From: Niameybacter massiliensis
GTDB taxonomy: Bacteria; Bacillota; Clostridia; Lachnospirales; Cellulosilyticaceae
Length of the DNA: 64,000 nucleotides
Assembly (NCBI RefSeq): GCF_001282685.1
Contig: NZ_LN875034.1
Coordinates: forward strand, 498,157 to 562,156
Direction of reading: 5' to 3'
Positions 58,166 through 64,000 of this stretch are shown in pieces. The translations under genes were made by a program, and so were the position numbers. Every line of letters starts with the position of its first letter. The stretch's first letter is position 1. The notes below the pieces were generated by a model, which saw nothing but the letters and a program-made list of their open reading frames with translations, did no database searches and was not told the DNA's origin.

Positions 58166-58206
58166 TGTGGATAACTACTCAAAAAAAATGGATAAAATGT
58201 GCATAA
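58166..58206 (+). promoter_or_regulatory. Cluster of DnaA-box-like sequences upstream of rplM promoter
   Basis: TGTGGATAA 58166-58174 is the exact complement of TTATCCACA. TGTGCATAA 58198-58206 fits TTATNCACA, with a weaker ATGGATAA between. Both strong boxes have the same orientation and end 20 nt before the -35 box. Confidence 0.4.
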
Positions 58207-58225
58207 ATAAATGAAGTGTAGTATC

Positions 58226-58254
58226 TTGACAGGCTATGTGACCTATACTATAAT
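58226..58254 (+). promoter_or_regulatory. Promoter of rplM-rpsI
   Basis: TTGACA 58226-58231, a 17-nt spacer, TATAAT 58249-58254: a perfect vegetative consensus. Confidence 0.92.
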
Positions 58255-58260
58255 GTAATT

Positions 58261-58345
58261 TGTGTTAATAAGCCCACTTATAAAATCCAAATAGCCCCGG
58301 ATTTTATATTAAATAGACGGTTTAACTAGCGAAGACTAGAATCCG
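58261..58345 (+). promoter_or_regulatory. rplM leader, candidate L13 leader
   Basis: A leader of about 100 nt. TAAAATCC 58281-58288 pairs with GGATTTTA 58299-58306 (loop AAATAGCCCC), followed by ACTAG/CTAG-type pairing before the ribosome binding site. Firmicutes L13 leaders occupy this site. The match is by position and a simple fold only. Confidence 0.5.
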
Positions 58346-58359
58346 AAGGAGGGAATTAT

Positions 58360-58794
58360 ATGAGAACAACATACATGGCAAATGCTCAAAATGTTGAAAG
58401 AAATTGGTATGTTATTGATGCTGAAGGTCAAACAGTAGGTAGACTTGCAAGCCAAATCGCGGCAGTATTAAGAGGTAAAAACAAACCTACTTATACTCCA
58501 CACGTAGATTGCGGTGATCACGTTATCGTAATCAATGCAGAAAAAGTAGTATTCACAGGTAAAAAACTTGACCAAAAATTATACAGAAGACACTCTGGAT
58601 ACGCTGGTGGTTTAAAAGAGACTAAAGCACGCGATATGCTTAACACTCATCCAGAACGCGTTATTATGTACGCTGTAAAAGGTATGCTTCCTAAAAACTC
58701 TTTAGGTAGACAAATGCTTACAAAATTACGTGTATACGCTGGAACAGAGCACAATCATGAAGCTCAACAACCAGTAGAACTTAAATTCAACTAA
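58360..58794 (+). CDS. rplM: 50S ribosomal protein L13
   Basis: 144 residues ([28 protein letters not shown]-like [15 protein letters not shown]). Early assembly protein. GAAGGAGGGAATTAT precedes ATG 58360. Confidence 0.96.
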   Translation: MRTTYMANAQNVERNWYVIDAEGQTVGRLASQIAAVLRGKNKPTYTPHVDCGDHVIVINAEKVVFTGKKLDQKLYRRHSGYAGGLKETKARDMLNTHPERVIMYAVKGMLPKNSLGRQMLTKLRVYAGTEHNHEAQQPVELKFN

Positions 58795-58818
58795 TAGTAT
58801 CGAGAGGAGGAAATACAA

Positions 58819-59211
58819 ATGGCAGCAGTTAGATATTATGGAACAGGTAGACGTAAAAGCTCTGTAGCTAGAGTATACCTTGTACCAGGAACAGGTAAAA
58901 TCACAATCAATAAAAGAGATATCGAAGAATACTTCGGTCTTGAAACATTAAAAGTTATCACTCGTCAACCTTTAGTACTTACAGAAACATTAACTAAATT
59001 TGATGTTAGAGTAAACGTTCACGGTGGTGGTACAACAGGACAAGCAGGTGCTATCCGTCATGGTATTAGCCGTGCTCTTCTTCAAGCTGATGGAGAATTC
59101 CGTCCAGCTCTTAAAAAAGCAGGTTTCTTAACAAGGGATCCAAGAATGAAAGAAAGAAAAAAATACGGTCTCAAAGCTGCGAGACGTGCACCACAATTCT
59201 CAAAAAGATAA
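58819..59211 (+). CDS. rpsI: 30S ribosomal protein S9
   Basis: 130 residues ([19 protein letters not shown]). The C-terminal SKR reaches the P-site tRNA anticodon. GAGAGGAGGAAATACAA precedes ATG 58819. Confidence 0.97.
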   Translation: MAAVRYYGTGRRKSSVARVYLVPGTGKITINKRDIEEYFGLETLKVITRQPLVLTETLTKFDVRVNVHGGGTTGQAGAIRHGISRALLQADGEFRPALKKAGFLTRDPRMKERKKYGLKAARRAPQFSKR

Positions 59212-59232
59212 TTTTACGTGCACACGTATTCA

Positions 59233-59271
59233 AGAACTCCAAAGAGTTATACTCTTTGGAGTTCTTTTTTT
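59233..59271 (+). terminator. Terminator after rpsI
   Basis: Perfect 15-bp stem AGAACTCCAAAGAGT 59233-59247 / ACTCTTTGGAGTTCT 59251-59265, T run to 59271. Confidence 0.94.
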
Positions 59272-59394
59272 GTGCGTGCATAGAAAAGCTAAAACTGCAA
59301 ATTATCTTATATAGAAAGCACATCTTGAAAGCTTATAGATAGGGATAAGCCCTTAACTAGAGCTGATTAATGATAATGAGGAGGCAGCACTTTT

Positions 59395-60000
59395 ATGCAG
59401 GGCAGAGGAAAATTATTTAAAAAGATTAGGGAGTATGAAGCTTCTATGCTTTCTATAAAAGATTATCTTACAAAAGAGTTTGAGCTCAAGGATAATGAAG
59501 TACTTGTAGATATCAACTTATATGAAGGTCTTACAGTAATCGATCCTTTATCATGGGGCAAGCAAAGTGAGTTGAATGGAGAGATTTATGAGTATATTGA
59601 CAATAAAACATATATCATTCCTGTAAAATATTCTATTACTTTATGTTTTCATCATGATGGGATTAGTGAAGAGGAGCAGAATAAGATTAGAGAATTGATA
59701 GAAGAACATTATATGCTTGTTTTACATGATAAGAAGGTAGACTTAGGTATTAATGCAATAAAGGTACTAGGGCTTGGGATTGTAGGTGCACTTTTGTTAA
59801 GTATGTATTTTGTTTTACAGGTAACAAGTATACAGCAGCTTTTCATGGAATTTTTAAGTATAGCAGGTACCTTTGCATTATGGGAAGCAGTGGATTTCTA
59901 TTTATTAGAAAGAAGGGAAATACAGCAAGAGAGGTTAAATGCTGGGCAGATTGTATTAAGTCATGTTATTTTCTCACAAAAGAACCAAGAGGAAGGATAA
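59395..60000 (+). CDS. Membrane protein of unknown function
   Basis: 201 residues. A soluble N-terminal part (1-120) contains two beta-rich, acidic stretches. Two hydrophobic helices follow at about 121-142 (IKVLGLGIVGALLLSMYFVL) and 147-167 (FLSIAGTFALWEAVDFYLL), then a short polar tail. There is no signal peptide and no family I recognise. GAGGAGGCAGCACTTTT precedes ATG 59395. It stands alone between the rpsI terminator and the MarR promoter. An inverted repeat GCTTAT/ATAAGC lies just upstream. Confidence 0.7.
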   Translation: MQGRGKLFKKIREYEASMLSIKDYLTKEFELKDNEVLVDINLYEGLTVIDPLSWGKQSELNGEIYEYIDNKTYIIPVKYSITLCFHHDGISEEEQNKIRELIEEHYMLVLHDKKVDLGINAIKVLGLGIVGALLLSMYFVLQVTSIQQLFMEFLSIAGTFALWEAVDFYLLERREIQQERLNAGQIVLSHVIFSQKNQEEG

Positions 60001-60016
60001 TAATCTTTGAGATGAG

Positions 60017-60070
60017 TTGACAAAAAGAAGCTTTCTCCTTATACTTACTTATGATAATTACTAATAGTAA
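60017..60070 (+). promoter_or_regulatory. marR-MATE promoter with palindromic operator
   Basis: TTGACA 60017-60022, a 17-nt spacer, TATACT 60040-60045. Just past the expected start point lies the perfect palindrome TTACTAATAGTAA, 60058-60070, size and type of a MarR operator. Confidence 0.75.
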
Positions 60071-60141
60071 CTAATTTGGAAAACGATAAGGAACATATTA
60101 ATTTTAAATTAGGATAGAGGGTTATGGAGGAGGCATAGAAT

Positions 60142-60591
60142 ATGAACACAGAAAAAATAAAGGAGCTTTTAAACAGTTGTTTTACTGCCAAAAAGATTAC
60201 AGAAACAATGGAGGAGCTACCAAAAGGATTTAAGCCAAGGCATATACATGTCATTGATAGTATTTATACTATTGGAGAGCGAAAAGAAGATGTACGTATT
60301 AGTGATGTAAGTAAGGAACTTCATATTACGACACCTAGTGTAACAAAGTTAATCAATGAGTTAGAGGCCATGGAGGCAGTCGAAAAATATACATGGAGTG
60401 AAGATAAACGTGTGACTTTAGTACGTCTAACCAAACTTGGGCAGTGCTATCAAAAACATTATGTCTTAGAGTACCATGAAGCGTGGGCAAAGGGACTAAG
60501 TGACATTACAGATGAAGAAGTGGATCTTGTTGTAAGTGTCATCGAAAAATTGCAGCAAGCTATGCCAAAGCAAGGAGGGGAGCATGAGTAG
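60142..60591 (+). CDS. MarR-family transcriptional regulator
   Basis: 149 residues, winged-helix DNA-binding domain (VRISDVSKELHITTPSVTKLINELEAMEAVEKYTWSEDKRVTLVRLT in outline: recognition helix around TTPSVTKLINEL, wing at EDKRVTLV). MarR proteins repress neighbouring efflux genes until a ligand binds. The MATE gene overlaps it by 8 nt, like the mepR-mepA pair of staphylococci. GGAGGAGGCATAGAAT precedes ATG 60142. Confidence 0.88.
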   Translation: MNTEKIKELLNSCFTAKKITETMEELPKGFKPRHIHVIDSIYTIGERKEDVRISDVSKELHITTPSVTKLINELEAMEAVEKYTWSEDKRVTLVRLTKLGQCYQKHYVLEYHEAWAKGLSDITDEEVDLVVSVIEKLQQAMPKQGGEHE

Positions 60592-61915
60592 TCATTCAGA
60601 TTTTTCAACAGGTAAAATTTCTACAATGATTCTTAAGTTTTCTATTCCAGCTGCCGTATCTTTGTTGATTACAGCAATCTACAATATAGTAGATCGAATG
60701 TTTATTGGTAACGTTAATGGAAGTACAGCATTAGCTGCATTATCTATTTGTTTTCCACTTTCTTTTATGATGATTGCATTTGGGTTAATGTGTAGTGCAG
60801 GAGGTTCAACACTCTTTACATTACTAAGAGGCAAAGGGGATGAAGTAGGAGCAAATCGTGCATTTAGTTCAGCTTTTTTATTGACGATTCTATTTGAAGT
60901 AAGTCTATCTATTGTACTATTAGTTTTTGCCCCAACCTTTTTAAAGCTCTTTGGAGTTACAGAGACAACTTATGATTTGGCTCTACAATATTATAAGATT
61001 GTTAGTTTGGGATGTGTCTTCCAGGGCTTAACCTTTATATTATGTGATTTTGTACGTGTATCAGGTAAGCCTATTATGGGGATGTGGGTAACGACCTTAG
61101 GGGCTGTTACAAATATTATTTTAGATGCGATATTTGTTGCTGGATTAGGATGGGGTGTTCAAGGGGCTGCATGGGCAACTATAATTGGGCAAGTTGTATC
61201 GGTAGTATTTGGAGCTTGGATGATCTTCTCAGGAAGGACATTAGTAAAAATTAAGAGGGAAAGTTTTAAGATAGATTCTGCTATTTCAAAAGAACTTCTT
61301 AAATGTGGTTTTGCTTTTTGGATTGCTCAGATTGCTATGGGATTTATTGCTTTAGTTTATAATGGACAATTAGGTAAATATGGTGGAGACATTGCTATTA
61401 GTGTGTATGCTGTAATTTCAAGTATTATGACCTTTGTTATTATGCCTGCAAGTGGTATTAGTCAGGGGATTCAACCTTTAGTTGGATTTAACTATAGTAC
61501 AGGGCACTATGATAGAGTTAAGAAAATCTTTCTTCAAGCAACAGCCTTCTCTATAGGGATAACCCTTATTATATGGAGCATGACTGAACTGTTCCCAGGT
61601 TTTATTATTAATATGTTTGGTGGTGGAAGTGAATTATTGGAGATAGGTATACCTGCTCTTAGAACTAACTTTATTATTGCACCAGTACTTGGATTTGTTA
61701 TGCTAGCAACAACTTTCTTCCAATCTATAGGGAAGCCGAATGCTTCTTCTGTGATTACCTTAATAAGACAGGTTGTAGCGCTTATTCCCCTGATTTACTT
61801 ATTACCTATAGTACTTGGAACAATAGGGATCTTCTATGCACAGCCTATAAGTGATCTACTTGCAACAGTGTTATCATGGGTATTAATACATAAGGAATTT
61901 AAGAAGTTAGTTTAG
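60584..61915 (+). CDS. MATE-family multidrug efflux protein (MepA-like)
   Basis: 443 residues with twelve predicted membrane helices in two halves. N-terminal text FSIPAAVSLLITAIYNIVDRMFIGNV and CSAGGSTLFTLLRGKG is MepA-like. It exports cationic drugs by Na+ or H+ antiport; the substrate is not inferable. Start is ATG 60584 with AAGGAGGGG inside the end of marR. An earlier in-frame codon (60536) lies deeper in marR and has no binding site. Confidence 0.9.
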   Translation: MSSHSDFSTGKISTMILKFSIPAAVSLLITAIYNIVDRMFIGNVNGSTALAALSICFPLSFMMIAFGLMCSAGGSTLFTLLRGKGDEVGANRAFSSAFLLTILFEVSLSIVLLVFAPTFLKLFGVTETTYDLALQYYKIVSLGCVFQGLTFILCDFVRVSGKPIMGMWVTTLGAVTNIILDAIFVAGLGWGVQGAAWATIIGQVVSVVFGAWMIFSGRTLVKIKRESFKIDSAISKELLKCGFAFWIAQIAMGFIALVYNGQLGKYGGDIAISVYAVISSIMTFVIMPASGISQGIQPLVGFNYSTGHYDRVKKIFLQATAFSIGITLIIWSMTELFPGFIINMFGGGSELLEIGIPALRTNFIIAPVLGFVMLATTFFQSIGKPNASSVITLIRQVVALIPLIYLLPIVLGTIGIFYAQPISDLLATVLSWVLIHKEFKKLV

Positions 61916-61926
61916 GATAAATGATA

Positions 61927-62240
61927 GAATCATTTGTATAGCTAGAGGTAATAGAATCATTTACAAAGCTAGCTATAAAGATAGAGTATAGAGATCATTT
62001 ACAAAGCTAGCTATAAGGATAGATTATAGAGATTATTTAAAAAGTTATTCATAAGGATAAGCAAAAGAGGTCATTTGCAAAGTTAGAGCCATAAGGATAA
62101 GCAAAAGAGTTAATTTACAATGATAAGTGATAAGGATAGGCTGTAAAAAGAAGTAACTTATAGTGATAACTTATAAGGATAGAATAAAGAAGTAATTTGT
62201 AAAGATGAAGTATAAGAATAAGTAATAAAAATAGCTCATA
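61927..62240 (+). repeat. Degenerate tandem repeat, about 8 units of 38-43 bp
   Basis: The unit core GATCATTTACAAAGC followed by CTATAAGGATA recurs. Aligned core positions are about 61931, 61958, 61996, 62034, 62072, 62112, 62155 and 62194, giving spacings of 27, 38, 38, 38, 40, 43 and 39. Units at 61958-62034 are the most alike, and similarity decays downstream. No reading frame runs through it. It lies between the MATE stop and a terminator. Confidence 0.8.
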
Positions 62241-62252
62241 AAGTATAGAAGC

Positions 62253-62299
62253 AAAAATGCCTTCAGTAGACTACTAAGAGTCACTGAAGGCATTTTTTT
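62253..62299 (+). terminator. Bidirectional terminator between MATE and SDR genes
   Basis: AAAAATGCCTTCAGT 62253-62267 with ACTGAAGGCATTTTT 62283-62297 and T to 62299. The A run on the left makes it usable by the minus-strand SDR transcript too. Confidence 0.9.
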
Positions 62300-62381
62300 A
62301 AGCGCTAATATAGTCTACGACATCCATAAAAGTACAAAATATTTCTATATTTAGGCCCTACATCTATGACCGATGACTAGG

Positions 62382-63161
62382 TTAGAGTAGACCACCATCT
62401 AAAGTAAGAATCTGTCCGGTCATATAGCTTGCAGCATTGCTTACTAGGTAGAGACAAGTTTGGGCAACTTCATTGGCTTGTCCTGTACGACAAAGGGGTA
62501 CTTCATCGATAAAGGCATTGCGATCATCTTCTGTAAAGTGAGCATTCATCTCGGTATCAATCCAGCCACAAGCAATGGCATTGACACGAATGTTAGAAGG
62601 CCCTAATTCTTTAGCCAGTGCCTTTGTAAAGCCATTAAGGGCACTTTTACTTGTACTGTAAGCTACTTCACAAGAAGCGCCAACATTACCCCAGATAGAA
62701 GAAATATTAATGATGCAGCCTTTATGACTTGCAATCATATGAGGCGTAGCTAGGTGGCAGCAGTTATAGGCTGAGTTTAAATTAGTCGTTATGACTTTTT
62801 GCCATAGATCAGGTGGTGTATCTGTAAAGAGTCCTACGTGACTGATACCTGCATTGTTAATAAGAATAGTTGGATAGCTTCCAAATACTTCATGGCAGTG
62901 GGCAAAAAGTTCTTCGGTAACTTGATAGTTAGAAATATCCCCTAAAAATGAAGTGACATTGTAGCCAGAAGAGGCTAACTCAGTATGGGTATCTATGAGG
63001 GCTTGCTGGTTAGAAGCACCGTTAAGTACAACTCGAGCACCGAGCTGAGCAAAATGGGTTGCTATGGCACGTCCAATACCACGGGATGAGCCTGTTACAA
63101 GAACAACTTCCTCTTTGTAGTTAGGTAGACTACAAGGACTTTGAATTTGATTAGATTCCAT
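62382..63161 (-). CDS. Short-chain dehydrogenase/reductase (FabG/YmfI-like)
   Basis: 259 residues. NAD(P)-binding TGSSRGIG, NNAG, catalytic Ser (ISSIWG) and YSTSK (Tyr-x3-Lys), ending with GQILTLDGG. The nearest type is 3-oxoacyl-ACP reductase, but the substrate cannot be told from sequence, and it is not in a fatty-acid cluster. It starts at 63161 with AGGAGAATAAATAGCC upstream, 6 nt after nfo ends, so the two are co-transcribed. Confidence 0.85.
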   Translation of the reverse strand: MESNQIQSPCSLPNYKEEVVLVTGSSRGIGRAIATHFAQLGARVVLNGASNQQALIDTHTELASSGYNVTSFLGDISNYQVTEELFAHCHEVFGSYPTILINNAGISHVGLFTDTPPDLWQKVITTNLNSAYNCCHLATPHMIASHKGCIINISSIWGNVGASCEVAYSTSKSALNGFTKALAKELGPSNIRVNAIACGWIDTEMNAHFTEDDRNAFIDEVPLCRTGQANEVAQTCLYLVSNAASYMTGQILTLDGGLL

Positions 63162-63167
63162 GGCTAT

Positions 63168-64000
63168 TTATTCTCCTTTTAGGAAAGCAATTTCTTCCTT
63201 ATATAAGTTGGTTTTCTTATCAAGCCAAGGTGTTTCTAAGATAAATGGTCTACCTTGTACTTTAGGATGATGCACAATACGATAGAGGGCGTCACGACCA
63301 ATTTGATCTTTTCCTTTAGGGTTTTCTTCTGTAGCGCCTAAGTTAGCATGACGGTCTTTACGTGCACCACGTACATTAAGAGAACCGTTAATATGGAATA
63401 CTTTGAGTTTATCCAGCCCGATAATACGGTCAAATTCTTCAATGACATGGTCAAAGTTTTCAATAATATCATAGCCGCTATCATGAAGGTGGCAAGTATC
63501 CACACAGACACCAACTTTATCAGAGTATTTCACACCATCTATGATCGCTTTAAGTTCTTCGAAGCAACGACCGATTTCACTCCCTTTACCAGCCATTGTT
63601 TCAAGGCAGATACAAGGTTTAGTATCTTCTGTAAGAACTTCATTTAATCCGGCAATAATACGTTCTGTGCCGTATTCTAGTGTTTCAGTAGTGAAAGAGC
63701 CTGGATGAAGGACTAAATAATCTGAGCCTAGAGCCGTTGTACGCTCGATTTCTAAAGCTAAGAACTCTTTAGCAAGTTGATACGTATCTTCTTTACAAGA
63801 GGCTAAATTAATAATATAGGGTGCATGGATGACGATATCTGAAAGTCCATAAGCCTCCATAAAGGCTTTTCCTTCTTTAATTTTTAACTTTTCTAGTGGG
63901 GAACGCTTTGTATTTTGAGGTGCACCAGTATAAATCATAAAAGTATTTGCACCGTAGGAATATGCTTCTTTTGCTGCACCTAAAAGGCCACCAGACATAG
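63168..64000 (-). CDS. nfo: Endonuclease IV (AP endonuclease), 5' end outside window
   Basis: About 277 residues are visible. The window edge cuts just inside the conserved HVSMSGG start, so the Met at 63998 is the internal one of that motif and only around 6-8 residues are missing. Zinc-site segments HAPY, VLHPG, CLETMAGKG, CVDTCHLHDSGYD and HINGS...RHANLG are intact. It cleaves DNA at abasic sites. Confidence 0.93.
   Translation of the reverse strand, partial: MSGGLLGAAKEAYSYGANTFMIYTGAPQNTKRSPLEKLKIKEGKAFMEAYGLSDIVIHAPYIINLASCKEDTYQLAKEFLALEIERTTALGSDYLVLHPGSFTTETLEYGTERIIAGLNEVLTEDTKPCICLETMAGKGSEIGRCFEELKAIIDGVKYSDKVGVCVDTCHLHDSGYDIIENFDHVIEEFDRIIGLDKLKVFHINGSLNVRGARKDRHANLGATEENPKGKDQIGRDALYRIVHHPKVQGRPFILETPWLDKKTNLYKEEIAFLKGE

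Noticed and set aside
59221-59280. Extra CACG/CGTG pairing outside the rpsI terminator as a riboswitch-like fold.
   Set aside because: Only short outer pairs around an ordinary terminator, with no alternative structure or downstream gene to control.
61927-62240. CRISPR array.
   Set aside because: The repeated unit fills the whole period. There are no unique spacers of even length, and no cas gene is in the window.

Overview
The window is a low-GC, Gram-positive (Firmicutes, class Clostridia) chromosome segment. This follows from the AT-rich sequence, AGGAGG-type ribosome binding sites before almost every gene, sigma-28 motility promoters, FliW/CsrA control of flagellin, zinc-binding ('C+') forms of S14, S4, L33 and L36, and an rpmG-secE-nusG-rplKAJL-rpoBC-str-S10-spc-alpha-ecf-truA-rplM-rpsI order like that of Bacillus and Clostridia. 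Protein details (long L17, paired FlgK proteins, FliB next to flagellin) fit a motile Lachnospiraceae or Cellulosilyticum-like organism. That placement is inference.

Layout. (1) 1-3528: the 3' part of recD2, a long hairpin element that could be a 6S RNA, comF and yvyF. (2) 3641-16066: a late flagellar locus. It holds flgM-flgN-flgK-flgK2 under a perfect sigma-28 promoter, then flgL, fliW-csrA, flagellin with its own sigma-28 promoter and two CsrA-binding hairpins in the leader, fliB (flagellin lysine methylase), and flaG-fliD-fliS-yjfB-like under a third sigma-28-type promoter. (3) 16067-16958: about 900 nt without a gene, more GC-rich than its surroundings and packed with hairpins, ending in an intrinsic terminator. 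It is best read as a large structured non-coding RNA of a family I cannot name. (4) 17032-21730: a SWIM-SNF2 helicase, two small coiled-coil proteins resembling FliT/FlgN chaperones, and a beta-carbonic anhydrase.

(5) 21928-54214: the transcription and translation super-cluster, divided by internal terminators and promoters, with leader RNAs before rplK, rplA, rplJ (a clear L10 leader), rpsL-rpsG, rpsJ and rplM. (6) 54384-59271: the ECF transporter energy module (ecfA1, ecfA2, ecfT), truA, rplM and rpsI. (7) 59395-62299: a two-helix membrane protein of unknown function and a MarR-MATE pair with a palindromic operator at its promoter, followed by a degenerate 38-43 bp tandem repeat in the 3' untranslated region. 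(8) 62382-64000, minus strand: an SDR oxidoreductase and the truncated gene of endonuclease IV (nfo).

How the genes work together. FlgM would hold sigma-28 until the hook is complete. Sigma-28 then drives flgM-flgK, flagellin and flaG-fliD-fliS. FliW sequesters CsrA until flagellin titrates FliW away, and free CsrA then blocks the flagellin ribosome binding site. The second half supplies the core of RNA polymerase and most ribosomal proteins, with feedback by L10, L1 and probably other ribosomal proteins acting on their own leaders. The most interesting items are the large structured RNA at 16139-16746, the 6S-like element at 2066-2300, the legible CsrA switch at hag, and the tandem repeat at 61927-62240.
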